A stretch of DNA of 64,000 bases from Amycolatopsis methanolica 239 (GCF_000739085.1 NZ_CP009110.1:5766001-5830000); one strand, 5' to 3'; counted from the first letter of the stretch, positions 41,676 to 51,631 are shown. A program made the numbers and translations. Notes: generated by a model not told the origin, from the sequence alone.

Positions 41676-43271
41676 TCAGGGTGCGTAGGCGTCCAGGCCG
41701 AAGAGGTCGAACAGCTTCTGCTGCACCGCGTCCCGGCAGGTCAGCAGCCGCCGGGTGCGCGGGCGGCCGCCGGTCGACGGGTACCGCAGCACCGTCTCCC
41801 CGATGCGCGATAGCAGGTCCAGGAGTTCACGCACCGACAGGTCCAGCCCGGCCCGGTCGGCCTCCTGCCGCATCACGTGCGTGACCGCCGTCGCCAGCAC
41901 GCTCACCAGCGAGTGCACCGCGATCCGGTGCTCGGTCCAGTGCCGCCGCGGCGCCGACGCGGCCACGAACGGGCCGTTGAGCTGCCGGAACGTCGAGTCC
42001 AGGTGGTAGCGCGCCCGGTACGCGGTGATCACGTCGGCGACCGGCCAGTCGTGGTCGGTCACCAGCAGCTGCTTGCCGAAGTACTCCTCGTCCAGGCGCG
42101 ACCGGGCGTTCTCGTCGACCCGCCACTCCAGCCGCAGCTCGGCCGGGCGCGTGCCGGTCAGCCGCGTGGACAGCACGCGGTCGACCCACCGCACCCGGGT
42201 GATCCGCGCGATCTCGGTCAGTACCTGCTCGCGGGGCCGCCGGTTGGTGCCCGCCGCCAGTGCCAGGGCGAGGCCGTCGAGCTGCCGCGTCGCGCTGCTC
42301 AGCGCCTGCGCGAACCCGCGCGCCTGCGCCGCGTGCAGCTTCGCCGAGTGCGTGAGCACCACCCGCCGGGTCGTGCCGGACACCACGGCGTGCGTGTCGA
42401 GCGCCGTCACCCCGGCGAAGCGGTCCGGGCCGACCGACCGGCGCGCCGACGCCGGGCGCGCCAGCAGCTCCGGATAGTCGCCCAGCGGCAACGCGCCGAC
42501 GAAGTGCCTGCCGTCGTCGAGGTCGAGCTGCGCGTGCTGGCCCGTCTCGAACACCAGCGTCACCGGGCCGGCCACCCGCGACGCCAGCCGGTCGGCCGAC
42601 ACCCCGAACGGCACCGCGCCCTCCCGCCGGTACACGCTCGACGCCAGCGGGATCGCGCCGTCCCGTGTGACCACCGTGCTCAACCCGGCCGGGGACGCCG
42701 CCGCGGTTTCCGATTCCGCGTAGGTCGCGAAGTTCGGCACGTCCACCGCGAGCAGGATCGGCTCGGGCAGGTGTTCCCGCACCCGCGCGGACACCGCCTC
42801 CTCGATCCGCTCCAGCTGCGCCCGCGTCAGCCGCCGCGTGGCGCGCCAGAACTCGTCGTCCTGCACGGCGGCCGCCGCGATCCGCGGCCGCACGAAGCGG
42901 CTCGCCGCGCTGCCCGCCCACCACTGCGCCAGATCCGTGCCCGGCGCGGTCGCGCGGTGCAGCACCGACAACGCGAAGTACGTCCCGATCGACACTTTCG
43001 CCTTGCGCGATCCGAGAACGTCGTCGATCGCCGAACGCACCTGGAGCCGCTCCAGGGTGGACCACACGGCCGCGACATCACCGAACGCCAGGTGCCGCGT
43101 ACCGTCGGGTGAACCGGCCGCACCGGAAGAGGACGCGATGGCGGCTTCAATCTCCTCCGCCGTGCCGAGATAACGCTGCGACGTGATCCGCGGCGCGCCG
43201 TTCACCCGCCCGGTGTGCGCGAGGTAGTAGTAGGTCTTGCCGCCGACCCGCTTGCCGATCACCGAAGCCAC
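41676..43271 (-). CDS. IS1634-type (IS4) transposase-derived protein, catalytic residues replaced
   Basis: A full 531-residue frame with the family N terminus (MASVIGKRVGGKTYYYLAHT, then RITSQRYLGTAEEI), the FGDVAAVWSTLERL block and the C terminus (RELLDLLSRIGETVLRYP, LFDLFGLDAYAP). The first catalytic Asp is present (LLAVDVPNFATY, Asp177), but the second site reads LVFETGQHA (Glu242 where FDAGQNS is usual). The YREK signature reads YRARYHLDSTFRQLN (Asp425 for Glu, Asn432 for Lys). The QRGHSKQK-type segment is missing. No terminal inverted repeats or target duplication were found. It looks like a host-retained, domesticated relative rather than a mobile element. Confidence 0.85.
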   Translation of the reverse strand: MASVIGKRVGGKTYYYLAHTGRVNGAPRITSQRYLGTAEEIEAAIASSSGAAGSPDGTRHLAFGDVAAVWSTLERLQVRSAIDDVLGSRKAKVSIGTYFALSVLHRATAPGTDLAQWWAGSAASRFVRPRIAAAAVQDDEFWRATRRLTRAQLERIEEAVSARVREHLPEPILLAVDVPNFATYAESETAAASPAGLSTVVTRDGAIPLASSVYRREGAVPFGVSADRLASRVAGPVTLVFETGQHAQLDLDDGRHFVGALPLGDYPELLARPASARRSVGPDRFAGVTALDTHAVVSGTTRRVVLTHSAKLHAAQARGFAQALSSATRQLDGLALALAAGTNRRPREQVLTEIARITRVRWVDRVLSTRLTGTRPAELRLEWRVDENARSRLDEEYFGKQLLVTDHDWPVADVITAYRARYHLDSTFRQLNGPFVAASAPRRHWTEHRIAVHSLVSVLATAVTHVMRQEADRAGLDLSVRELLDLLSRIGETVLRYPSTGGRPRTRRLLTCRDAVQQKLFDLFGLDAYAP

Positions 43272-43418
43272 ACTTTAGGTAATACGCCCGCACCGGCCGC
43301 GGCGCAACGACCACGGCCGTGGTGAGCAGCGGAAACAGGGTTCCCGCCGCCCGGTGTGGCCGATCTTGCGCGGTCTGGTCCTGGCACCGCGGGCCGGGCC
43401 GGTCCTAGCGTTTCCGGT

Positions 43419-46010
43419 ATGGCATCCGCTCCCACCGCCTCCGCGATGCGCCGCGCGCTGGCCCGTGCCCGCGACGGCAAGACCCTCGACATCACCGAGG
43501 CGACCGTGCTGTTGCACGCGCGCGACGAAGACCTCGAAACGCTGTCCGAGCACGCCTCCCGAATTCGCGACGCCGGGCTGGCGCTGGCCGGCCGCGAAGG
43601 CGTCATCACCTACAGCGGCAGCGTGTTCATCCCGCTGACCCGCCTGTGCCGCGACCGCTGCGGGTACTGCACGTTCGCGACGGTTCCGGGCAAACTGGAC
43701 GCCCCGTTCCTGTCGCCGGACGAGGTGCTGGAGATCGCGCGCAAGGGCGCGGCGATGGGCTGCAAGGAAGCCCTGTTCACCCTCGGCGACCGCCCGGAGG
43801 ACCGCTGGAAGCAGGCCCGCGAGTGGCTCGACGCGCACGGCTACGACGACACGCTGTCGTACGTGCGCGCGATGGCCATCCTGGTGCTGGAGCAGACCGG
43901 TCTGCTGCCGCACCTCAACCCCGGCGTGATGGGCTGGCAGGACCTGCAGCGGCTCAAGCCGGTCGCCGCGTCGATGGGCATGATGCTGGAGACCACCGCG
44001 ACCCGGCTGTGGAGCGAGCGCGGCGGCCCGCACTACGGCTCGCCGGACAAGGACCCGGCCGTGCGGCTGCGCGTGCTGGAGGACGCCGGCCGGACGTCGG
44101 TGCCGTTCACCACCGGCATCCTGATCGGCATCGGCGAGAACTACGAGGAGCGCGCCGACTCGCTGTTCGCGATCCGCAAGGTGGCGCGCCAGTACGGCAG
44201 CATCCAGGAAGTCATCGTGCAGAACTTCCGCGCGAAGCCGGACACCAAGATGCGCGCCACGCCCGACGCCGACCTGCAGGAGCTGGCCGCGACGATCGCC
44301 GTCGCGCGGCTCGTGCTCGGCCCGAAGATGCGCATCCAGGCGCCGCCGAACCTGATCGGCAGCCAATACGACCTGATGCTGCGCGCCGGAATCGACGACT
44401 GGGGCGGCGTGTCGCCGGTGACGCCGGACCACGTCAACCCGGAGCGGGCGTGGCCGCACATCGACGAACTGCGGCGGCAGACCGAGAAGGCCGGCTACAC
44501 GCTGCGTGAGCGGCTGCCGGTCTACCCCGAGTACGTGCTCGCCGGCGAGCCGTGGCTGGACCCGCGCATCGCCGGTCACGTCGCCGCCCTGGCCGATCCG
44601 AAGACCGGACTGGCGCGCGAGGACGTCGTGGTGGAGGGCCGCCCGTGGCAGGAGCCGGACGGCGGCTGGCAGGACCAGGCCGGCACCGGCCGCACCGACC
44701 TGCACGTCGAGGTCGACACCACGGGCCGCACCGAGGACCGGCGCAGCGACTTCGACTCGGTGTACGGCGACTGGAAGGAACTCGCTTCGCAGGTTCCGAC
44801 GGCGCCGCAGCGGATGGACACCGACATCGCGGAAGCGTTGCGCCGCGCGGAACGCGACCCGGCCGGTCTGTCCGATGAGGACGCTCTGGCGCTGCTGCAC
44901 GCGGACGGCGCCGAGCTGGAGGCGCTCGCCTCGCTGGCGGACGGGCTGCGCCGGGACGTCAACGGCGACGACGTCACGTTCGTGGTCACGCGGAACATCA
45001 ACTTCACCAACGTCTGCTACACCGGCTGCCGGTTCTGCGCGTTCGCGCAGCGCCGCACGGACGTCGACGCCTACACCCTGTCGCTGTCGCAGGTCGGCGA
45101 CCGGGTCGACCAGGCGTGGGAGGCCGGGGCGACGGAGATCTGCATGCAGGGCGGGATCCACCCGGACATGCCCGGCACGGCGTACTTCGACCTGGCGGCC
45201 GAGGTGAAGCGGCGGCAGCCGGACATCCACCTGCACTCCTACAGCCCGATGGAGGTCGTGAACGGCGCGTCCAGGACGAACCTGTCCATCCGGGACTGGC
45301 TGACGCGCGCGCACGAGTCCGGTGTGGACTCACTGCCGGGCACGGCGGCGGAGATCCTGGACGACGACGTGCGGTGGGTGCTCACCAAGGGCAAGCTGCC
45401 CGCGTCGAGCTGGATCGAGGTGGTGTCCACGGCGCACGAGCTGGGCATCCCGACGACGTCGACGATGATGTACGGGCACGTCGACACGCCCGCCCACTGG
45501 GTCGGGCACATCAAGCTGATCGCCGACCTGCAGCGGCGAGCGCTCGAGAAGACGGGGCGGCGCGGGTTCACCGAGTTCGTGCTGCTGCCGTTCATCCACC
45601 AGAACGCGCCGATCTACCTGGCCGGGCTGTCCCGCCCCGGCCCGACGAAGCGCGAGAACCGGGCGGTGCACGCGCTGGCGCGGATCCTGCTGCACGGCCT
45701 GATCGACAACATCCAGTGCTCGTGGGTGAAGCTGGGTGAGGACACCTGCCGGGACGTGCTGAACGGTGGCGTCAACGACCTCGGCGGCACGCTGATGGAG
45801 GAGACGATCAGCCGCATGGCGGGCGCGGACAACGGCTCGTACAAGACGATCAGCGAGCTGGAGGCGATGGTCGCCCCGATCGACCGCCCGCTGGTCCAGC
45901 GGACGACGACGTACGGCCGCCCATCGCCGGACCGCGTAGCGGCCGCGCTCGCCTCCGACGGAGTCACCCAGGCCGTCCGACGCCCGCTGCCGCTGCCGAT
46001 CGTGAGCTGA
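43419..46010 (+). CDS. fbiC: FbiC, 7,8-didemethyl-8-hydroxy-5-deazariboflavin synthase
   Basis: An 863-residue fusion of two radical SAM enzymes that make the Fo chromophore of coenzyme F420. The CofG half (about residues 40-430) has [16 protein letters not shown] (CxxxCxxC). The CofH half (about 490-860) has [14 protein letters not shown], then [35 protein letters not shown] and [20 protein letters not shown]. Length and order equal mycobacterial FbiC. The ATG at 43419 ([14 protein letters not shown]) is preferred over an upstream ATG. It is divergent from the transposase-derived gene (147 bp) and ends at a strong hairpin. Confidence 0.96.
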   Translation: MASAPTASAMRRALARARDGKTLDITEATVLLHARDEDLETLSEHASRIRDAGLALAGREGVITYSGSVFIPLTRLCRDRCGYCTFATVPGKLDAPFLSPDEVLEIARKGAAMGCKEALFTLGDRPEDRWKQAREWLDAHGYDDTLSYVRAMAILVLEQTGLLPHLNPGVMGWQDLQRLKPVAASMGMMLETTATRLWSERGGPHYGSPDKDPAVRLRVLEDAGRTSVPFTTGILIGIGENYEERADSLFAIRKVARQYGSIQEVIVQNFRAKPDTKMRATPDADLQELAATIAVARLVLGPKMRIQAPPNLIGSQYDLMLRAGIDDWGGVSPVTPDHVNPERAWPHIDELRRQTEKAGYTLRERLPVYPEYVLAGEPWLDPRIAGHVAALADPKTGLAREDVVVEGRPWQEPDGGWQDQAGTGRTDLHVEVDTTGRTEDRRSDFDSVYGDWKELASQVPTAPQRMDTDIAEALRRAERDPAGLSDEDALALLHADGAELEALASLADGLRRDVNGDDVTFVVTRNINFTNVCYTGCRFCAFAQRRTDVDAYTLSLSQVGDRVDQAWEAGATEICMQGGIHPDMPGTAYFDLAAEVKRRQPDIHLHSYSPMEVVNGASRTNLSIRDWLTRAHESGVDSLPGTAAEILDDDVRWVLTKGKLPASSWIEVVSTAHELGIPTTSTMMYGHVDTPAHWVGHIKLIADLQRRALEKTGRRGFTEFVLLPFIHQNAPIYLAGLSRPGPTKRENRAVHALARILLHGLIDNIQCSWVKLGEDTCRDVLNGGVNDLGGTLMEETISRMAGADNGSYKTISELEAMVAPIDRPLVQRTTTYGRPSPDRVAAALASDGVTQAVRRPLPLPIVS

Positions 46011-46015
46011 GCCGC

Positions 46016-46058
46016 GGAGGGGCGCACACTCCGCGGGCTGCGGAGTGTGCGCCCCTCC
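46016..46058 (+). terminator. Strong hairpin after fbiC
   Basis: A perfect 19-bp stem: GGAGGGGCGCACACTCCGC, loop GGGCT, then its complement, beginning 6 bp after the fbiC stop. There is no T run, which is common for actinobacterial terminators. It is the strongest terminator-like structure in the window. Confidence 0.8.
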
Positions 46059-46399
46059 GACCGCCGCACCCACGACGTGCCGCACAGGGTCCACCCCTGC
46101 CGCCGAGCGGGTTTTGCCAGCTGGCGCGGCGAGTTCGCCCTTGACCGTGCATTCGCCCCCGGGGGGGCGTTTTCGCCACTTGGCGCGCGGTTCGCCATCC
46201 GAGCCCGCCTTCGCCAATTCACCCATCCGCGCGCCTTATTGCGTTCACGAGCGCCGGCGTCGGCGAGTCGGCCGCTCCGGCCGCCGAGTCCACCCCTCCC
46301 GCTGCCGAGTCGGCCCTCCGTGCGCACCGAGTTCCCCACCTGTGGCAGTGGTTCCCCGCACCCGCGGCGGTTCACCCCTCCGGGCACCGAACCGCCGCG
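46059..46399. repeat. Gene-free region with degenerate short motifs
   Basis: No credible gene. Motifs recur: TTTTGCCAGCTGGCGCG and TTTTCGCCACTTGGCGCG (both imperfect dyads around GCCA/TGGC) followed by TTCGCC; then GTCGGCGAGTCGGCC, GCCGCCGAGTCCACCCCTCC and GCTGCCGAGTCGGCCCTCC. CCCCCGGGGGGGCG also lies here. It resembles a decayed family of small palindromic units. Confidence 0.5.
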
Positions 46400-46945
46400 T
46401 CAGCCGACGTTGTTGGTCGTCACCTCGTCCAGGAAGCGCGCCACGTTGGCCAGCATCCGCTCCACCCGCTCCGCCAACGGCGCGCGGTCCACCGGGTTGT
46501 GCACCGCCGGGCGGCGCTTGCCCCGCAGGTACAGCCCGCAAGCCAGGTCGGCGCACGCGTACGTTCCGACGGTGTTGCCCTGCTTCCCCGCCGCGCCGAT
46601 CCGCCGGGCGGCGAACAGCGACACGTCCGTCGCCGCGTGGATCGTTCCGCAGAAGGCGCACAACGAGGACTTCACAGAGCTCCGGTGCTTCGCCGCGGCC
46701 CGCAACGCGACTCCGACCACCTCGTCCCCGTAAGGCGCGACGAGGTAGGCGTTCTGCGCCGCACGCGGGTCCCGCCAGCCCAGGAAGTCCACTTCGGACC
46801 AGTCGAGCCCGGCCAGTCCCGCCGGCAGCGCCAGCCGTTGCGCCTCCCCCTTCGAGCAGTTCACGAACGACTTGCGGATGCGGTTCTCGTCAAGGGGTTG
46901 CACGGCGGGAATGATCCGTCGCACCGCCACGACCGGGCAAGTCAT
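46400..46945 (-). CDS. FBP-domain (treble-clef zinc finger) protein
   Basis: A 181-residue protein with ENRIRKSFVNCSKGEAQRLA, VDFLGWRDPRAAQNAYLVAP, SSLCAFCGTIHAATDVSLFA and TYACADLACGLYLRGKRRP. The two Cys pairs form the treble-clef zinc finger of the FBP family, named for a fibronectin-binding relative; later structural work links the fold to EF-G binding. It lacks an export signal. Divergent from the phosphatase gene by 15 bp. Confidence 0.88.
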   Translation of the reverse strand: MTCPVVAVRRIIPAVQPLDENRIRKSFVNCSKGEAQRLALPAGLAGLDWSEVDFLGWRDPRAAQNAYLVAPYGDEVVGVALRAAAKHRSSVKSSLCAFCGTIHAATDVSLFAARRIGAAGKQGNTVGTYACADLACGLYLRGKRRPAVHNPVDRAPLAERVERMLANVARFLDEVTTNNVG

Positions 46946-46960
46946 TTAGGATCGACTGTG

Positions 46961-47779
46961 ATGAGCACGAAGATCGCGTGGCCGGTGCCCGCCCCGGGCC
47001 TTCCCGAGAACGTCCACCCCGCACTGGCCGCGATGGCTCGCGCCGCCAGCGCCGCCTACGGGGACGCCCGCCGCAGGCACACCCGCGCGGAGCTGGCCGA
47101 GAAGGTCGCCGACGGCGCGGACGGCACCCCGACGATGCGCGTGGACGAGATCGTCGAGGCCGCGATCGCCGAGGAGGCGGACCGGCACCGCGTCAACCTG
47201 CTCAGCGAGGAGGTCGGTTTCGTCGACAACGGCTCCGCGGTGACGCTCGTCGTCGATCCGGTCGACGGCTCCAACAACGCCGCCAACGGGGTGCCGCTGA
47301 GCTGCTTCGGCGGCACGGTCGCGGTCGACGGCCAGGCGACCGAGGCGCTCACCGTGTGGCTGGACACCGGCCGCGCCTGGCACGCCCGCGCCGGCGAGCC
47401 GGTCCCGTTCCGCACCACCGGCCGCACCGCTCTGACCGGCGCGACGGTCAACCTGCTCCGCCCGCACAAGCGCAACGCCGAAGCCTGGATGCGCGTCGCG
47501 GACAAGGCCCAGCGCGTGCGGATCCTGTCCACCACGGTGCTGGAGTGCGCACTGGTCGCCGAAGGCTCGGTCGACGCGTTCTGCGACCCCGGCTCGGACA
47601 CCCACCGGCTGGTCGACCTCGCGACGGCGATGGTGACGGTGCCCGCGGCCGGCGGCGCGGTGATCGACGTGCGCGGCCGCCCCCTGGAGATCGACCCGGA
47701 CCTGACCCGCCGCTGGTCCGGGATCGCCGCCGCGAGCCGCGCACTGGCCGACGACCTCGCCGCGATCGTCCTCGGCTAG
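46961..47779 (+). CDS. Inositol monophosphatase-family protein
   Basis: A 272-residue IMPase-like protein. Motif 1 is LLSEEVGF, motif 2 is VVDPVDGSNNAANGVPLSCF (DPxDGxxN), and motif 3 is GSVDAFCDPGSDTHRLVDLA. These acidic residues bind two or three Mg ions. Substrates in the family include inositol phosphate, fructose bisphosphate and PAP. The ATG at 46961 is chosen over the GTG just before it. Confidence 0.9.
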   Translation: MSTKIAWPVPAPGLPENVHPALAAMARAASAAYGDARRRHTRAELAEKVADGADGTPTMRVDEIVEAAIAEEADRHRVNLLSEEVGFVDNGSAVTLVVDPVDGSNNAANGVPLSCFGGTVAVDGQATEALTVWLDTGRAWHARAGEPVPFRTTGRTALTGATVNLLRPHKRNAEAWMRVADKAQRVRILSTTVLECALVAEGSVDAFCDPGSDTHRLVDLATAMVTVPAAGGAVIDVRGRPLEIDPDLTRRWSGIAAASRALADDLAAIVLG

Positions 47780-47999
47780 ACCGGCCCCACCGCCCCCGCG
47801 GCCACCCCCGAAACAACCCACACCGCGGCTCCACCCTCCCCGCCGCAACCCGCGCCCAGCCACCGCTGGCCCGGCCCCGCCGACCGGCCGCCACAACCAT
47901 GCCCGGCTGCCCCGGGTCCAATGGCCCTACCGGTCACCACCGGCCGGGGTGATCGTGGTGGCCGTGACGTTCCCCGCGCGCGAAAGATCGGTCGCTCCG

Positions 48000-48377
48000 A
48001 TGCTCGATCCGTTCGGACTGGAAGTGCTGGGGCGGGAGCAGTGCCTGGAGCTGCTCGCCACCGCCGGGATCGGGCGGGTCGTGTTCACCACGCGCGGCCT
48101 GCCCGCCGTCCAGCCGGTCCGGTTCGTGCTGGCGGACGACGCCGTCAACTTCGGCGCGCCTGCCGCGAGCCCGCTGTTCGCCGCGGCGCACGACGGAGTG
48201 GTCGCGTTCGAGGCCGACGCCTTCGCCCCGGACCTCGGGTCCGGCTGGTGGGTGACGGTGCTCGGCCGGGCGCGGGCCACCCGGGAACGCGCCAGGGCGT
48301 GGCCGGCGAGCACCGCCGATGACCGTTGGATCCGCATCCCGTTGGAAGTAGTCTCGGGTCGGCGGCTCGTGGGGTAG
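48000..48377 (+). CDS. Pyridoxamine 5'-phosphate oxidase-fold (split barrel) protein
   Basis: A 125-residue FMN-binding split-barrel protein: LDPFGLEVLGREQCLELLAT, GIGRVVFTTRGLPAVQPVRF, LADDAVNFGAP and SGWWVTVLGRARATRE. Such small proteins often reduce F420 or bind heme or flavin; fbiC is 2 kb away, so an F420 cofactor is possible. A GTG at 47963 is an alternative start. The 220 bp before it is proline-rich in all frames and holds no credible gene. It lies 21 bp before the sensor kinase and probably shares its operon. Confidence 0.82.
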   Translation: MLDPFGLEVLGREQCLELLATAGIGRVVFTTRGLPAVQPVRFVLADDAVNFGAPAASPLFAAAHDGVVAFEADAFAPDLGSGWWVTVLGRARATRERARAWPASTADDRWIRIPLEVVSGRRLVG

Positions 48378-48397
48378 GGCTGCCGGAAGGGCAGCGG

Positions 48398-49906
48398 GTG
48401 ATCGGACCGGGCGTTCGCGGACTTGTCGAGGCCGTCGTCGGGGTCGCGGCTGACCTCAGCTTGCCCGAGATCCTGTCCAAGATCGTCGCCAGCGCGTGCG
48501 ACCTCACCGGCGCCGCGCACGCCGTGATCCAGGTGCCGGACGCCGCGCCCGTGCGTGCCGGGGATCCGGCCGCGCCCGGCGCGTCGCTGACGATGCCGCT
48601 GCACGCCCGCGGCGGGCGGTTCGGCGAGCTGCGGCTCACCGGCAAGGAGGGCGGCTTCACCGGCGCCGACCGGGAAGCCGTGGTCACGCTCGTCGCCACG
48701 GCCGGCATGGCGATCGACAACGCCACCCTGTACGAGCGGACGCGCGGCCGGGAGCGCTGGCTGGAGGCTTCGCACGAGGTCACGGCGGCCCTGCTGACCG
48801 GCGAGGACCCGCAGCGCACGCTGCGCCTGATCGCCGAGCACGCCCGGTTGGTCGCGGGCGCCACGGCCGCCGCGGTCGCCGTCCCGCGCGAGGACGACCC
48901 CGGCGTCCTGGTGTTCGAGGTCGTCGCCGCCGGCGAGAGCGCCCCGCCCGGCCTGGCCGGGTTGACGGTGCCGGTCGACGGCACGGCGAGCGGTGTGGCG
49001 TTCAGCTCCGGTGAAGCGGTGGTGGTGCGCAACTACGGCCGCCACGCCGCCAAGGAGCAGGCCAAGGTCAACATCCAGATGCCGGAGCAGGTCACCGAGC
49101 TGGACTCGGCGGTCGCCGTGCCGTTGATCGTCGGCGGGGAGACCCTCGGCGTCCTGCTGGTCGCGAAGTTCGGCGGCGCCGAGCCGTTCACCGACGACGA
49201 GGTCGCCCTGGCCAGGACGTTCGCCGGGCACGCGGCGCTGGCGATGGAGTTCGCCCGCGCCGAGGAGGACCGGCAGCGGCTGGCCGTGTTCACCGAACGC
49301 GACCGCATCGCCCGCGACCTGCACGACCTGGTCATCCAGCGGCTGTTCGCGACCGGGCTGGGGCTGGAGGGGCTGCGGCCGCTCGTGACGCAGCCGGAGG
49401 TCGCGAACCGGCTGACCGGTTTCGTGCAGGAGCTGGACCGCACCATCCGCGAGATCCGCAACAGCATCTTCTCGCTGACCCAGCCCGACGAGGACGTCGA
49501 GGGTGTGCGCGCGGAGCTGCTGCGGCTGGCGCAGGACTGCGCGCCCGCGCTGGGGTTCACGCCCCGGCTCGGGTTCACCGGGCCGGTCGATTCGGCTGTG
49601 CCGCCACCGGCGCGCGCCGACCTCACCGCGACGGTGCGGGAAGCGTTGTCGAACGTCGCCCGCCACGCCAAGGCGGACGCGGTGTCGGTGGAGGTGGCGG
49701 TGGACCTGGCCGGACGGTCGCTGACGCTGACCGTCACCGACGACGGTGTCGGAATCCCGGACGAGCCCGGGCGGCGCAGCGGGCTGGTCAACCTGGACGA
49801 GCGCGCGGCGCGGTGGCGCGGCAGCTGTTCGGTCGCCCGGAGCGGTGAGCGCGGGACGAAGCTCGTGTGGACGGCCGAGCTCAACGGCGCGGAGAGGGTG
49901 CGATGA
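48398..49906 (+). CDS. DevS/DosT-like GAF sensor histidine kinase
   Basis: A 502-residue kinase. Two GAF domains (about residues 15-135 and 150-300) precede a HisKA_3 box, ERDRIARDLHDLVIQRLFAT (phospho-His in RDLHD), and a HATPase with REALSNVARHAKADAV, VTDDGVGIPD and GLVNLDERAARW. This layout is that of mycobacterial DevS/DosT, in which the first GAF can hold heme. GTG 48398 follows GGAAGGG; it overlaps the response regulator by 4 bp at the 3' end. Confidence 0.9.
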   Translation: MIGPGVRGLVEAVVGVAADLSLPEILSKIVASACDLTGAAHAVIQVPDAAPVRAGDPAAPGASLTMPLHARGGRFGELRLTGKEGGFTGADREAVVTLVATAGMAIDNATLYERTRGRERWLEASHEVTAALLTGEDPQRTLRLIAEHARLVAGATAAAVAVPREDDPGVLVFEVVAAGESAPPGLAGLTVPVDGTASGVAFSSGEAVVVRNYGRHAAKEQAKVNIQMPEQVTELDSAVAVPLIVGGETLGVLLVAKFGGAEPFTDDEVALARTFAGHAALAMEFARAEEDRQRLAVFTERDRIARDLHDLVIQRLFATGLGLEGLRPLVTQPEVANRLTGFVQELDRTIREIRNSIFSLTQPDEDVEGVRAELLRLAQDCAPALGFTPRLGFTGPVDSAVPPPARADLTATVREALSNVARHAKADAVSVEVAVDLAGRSLTLTVTDDGVGIPDEPGRRSGLVNLDERAARWRGSCSVARSGERGTKLVWTAELNGAERVR

Positions 49907-50598
49907 CGGTCTCGGTTTTCCTGCTCGACGACCACGAGCTGGTGCGGACGGGTTTGCGGACCGTGCTGGAGTCCGAAGGCGACATCCGGGTGGTCGGCGA
50001 GGCGAGCACCGTCGCCGAGGCCCTGCACCGGATTCCGCCGCTCACGCCGGACGTGGCGATCCTCGACGTGCGCCTGCCGGACGGCGAGGGGATCGGGGTG
50101 TGCCGGGAGATCCGGTCGTCGGTGGAGCCGGCGCCGGCGTGCCTCATGCTGACGTCGTACTCGGACGACGAGGCCCTGTTCGGGGCGATCATGGCTGGTG
50201 CCGCGGGTTATCTGCTGAAACAGGTGTCCGGGATGAACCTGGTGGACGCGGTCCGGCGGGTGGCGGCGGGCGCGTCGTTGCTGGACCCGGAGCTGACCGC
50301 CACGGTGCTGAACCGGATGCGCGGCGGGGGCGAGGTGGATCCGGGGTATGCGCAGCTCAGCCCGCAGGAGCGGCGGGTGCTGGAGCTGATCGCGGATGGG
50401 CTGACCAACCGGCAGATCGGCGAGCAGCTGCACCTGGCCGAGAAGACGGTCAAGAACTACGTGTCGTCGGTGCTGCACAAACTCGGCTTCGAGCGGCGCA
50501 CCGAAGCCGCCGTGTACGCCACCCGGCGACGTGACATTTCCCGTCGGCAAACAGGGCCATTGGACCCTGTTCGCGGCGCACGTGACCGGCGAAGGTGA
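49903..50598 (+). CDS. NarL/FixJ (DevR-like) response regulator
   Basis: A 231-residue regulator: MTVSVFLLDDHELVRTGLRT, AILDVRLPDGEG (phospho-Asp), LMLTSYSDDEALFGAIMAGA (Thr/Ser switch), LLKQVSG (Lys), and a LuxR-type helix-turn-helix LSPQERRVLELIADGLTNRQ followed by IGEQLHLAEKTVKNYVSSVL. It starts within the kinase stop (ATGA) and is its cognate partner. Neighbourhood with a split-barrel flavin protein recalls hypoxia or dormancy regulons. Targets are not visible here. Confidence 0.92.
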   Translation: MTVSVFLLDDHELVRTGLRTVLESEGDIRVVGEASTVAEALHRIPPLTPDVAILDVRLPDGEGIGVCREIRSSVEPAPACLMLTSYSDDEALFGAIMAGAAGYLLKQVSGMNLVDAVRRVAAGASLLDPELTATVLNRMRGGGEVDPGYAQLSPQERRVLELIADGLTNRQIGEQLHLAEKTVKNYVSSVLHKLGFERRTEAAVYATRRRDISRRQTGPLDPVRGARDRRR

Positions 50599-50735
50599 AG
50601 AGGCCAGAACAGAAGATTCTCGGCCGCGCCGGTCGCCGCGAGCTGAGATAACCGGCCGGAGCAGCGGCCTCCCACCCCTCCCGCTGCTCCGGTCAACTAT
50701 TGTCTGTTGTGGACAGTGGGGGTAGGTTTCGCCGG

Positions 50736-51351
50736 ATGGGGCTCACTGGGGCGGAGATCTCGGACGCGGTGCGCGACGCCGGCTGCGGTACGTCCTGGCG
50801 GGTTTGTCGACCGCGGTGGCGGTGCCGTCGGCGCGCGACGCGGGTGTTGTGGCGCAGCGGGTGCTGTCGGTGGCGAGGTGGCGGTCGACATCCGGCCGGG
50901 TCGCGTACGGCTGGTGCTCGCCCCGGTGACCGCGCGGGAGATCGACGTGGCCCGGCGCATCTCCGAGCTGGTCCGGGATGTGGGTTACGAGCCATCGCCG
51001 GGGGACGCGCAGGTGCTGGAAATCGCGATCGACACGCTCGCCGCTTCGCGGATCGTGCCGTTCTGGCGGGCGGTGGTGGACTACGTCGACGGCCCGCGGC
51101 CGCCCGAGGTGGTCGACCCGCGGGGGCAGGGGCCGTCGATCTGGTTCCAGCAGATGGACTCCCCGCGCCCCCAGCGTAACCGGATGCACATCGACGTGTC
51201 CGTCCCCCACGACGAGGCGCCGCGCCAGATCGAAGCCGCGCTCGCCGCCAGGGGCGTCCTGCGCTCCGACGAGGCGGCACCGGCATTCTGGGTACTGGCC
51301 GACGCCGAGGGGAACGAAGCCTGCATCACGACCTGGCAGGGGCGGGACTGA
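50736..51351 (+). pseudogene. PCD-like/VOC two-domain protein with two frameshifts
   Basis: Frame A (ATG 50736): MGLTGAEISDAVRDAG. Frame B: LRYVLAGLSTAVAVPSARDA, then VVAQRVLSVA. Frame C: VAVDIRPGRVRLVLAPVTAR, then WFQQMDSPRPQRNRMHIDVS and FWVLADAEGNEACITTW. Restoring one base near 50782 and one near 50878 gives a complete pterin carbinolamine dehydratase-like plus glyoxalase-like (VOC) protein of about 205 residues. Both losses are single bases in GC runs, so sequencing error is possible. The 137 bp before it shows only TATTGTC, a possible -10. Confidence 0.78.
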
Positions 51352-51354
51352 CGC

Positions 51355-51600
51355 CTGGGTGCCGCTGCGCAGCGCCGACCAGCCTGTCCATCGCGCTGCC
51401 TCGCCTGCGCGCCGTGCCGCCTCGCCGGGTGCCTCGCTCCGCGCACCGCGCTGCCTCGCCAGGTGCCTCGCCTGCGCACCGTGCCGTCTTGCCGCGCTGC
51501 CTCGCCTGCGCACCGCGCTGTCTTACCGCGCTGCCTCACCCGCCGTACGCCTGCACACCGCGCCGCGTCGCCGCGTTACCTCAGCGCAGCGCCGATCCAC
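51355..51600. repeat. Degenerate GC-rich minisatellite-like stretch
   Basis: Repeated variants of GCTGCCTCGCCTGCGCACCG and GTGCCTCGCC, at least seven imperfect copies, not in step with codons. No gene seen; open frames here are repeat artefacts. It follows directly after the PCD/VOC pseudogene. Confidence 0.6.
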
Positions 51601-51631
51601 CTGCATGTCCTGACCCCTCATCCCGCGGCGC

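Noticed and set aside
41640-43420. An intact insertion sequence with terminal repeats
   Set aside because: No inverted repeats or target duplication were found flanking the transposase frame, and the catalytic residues are altered.
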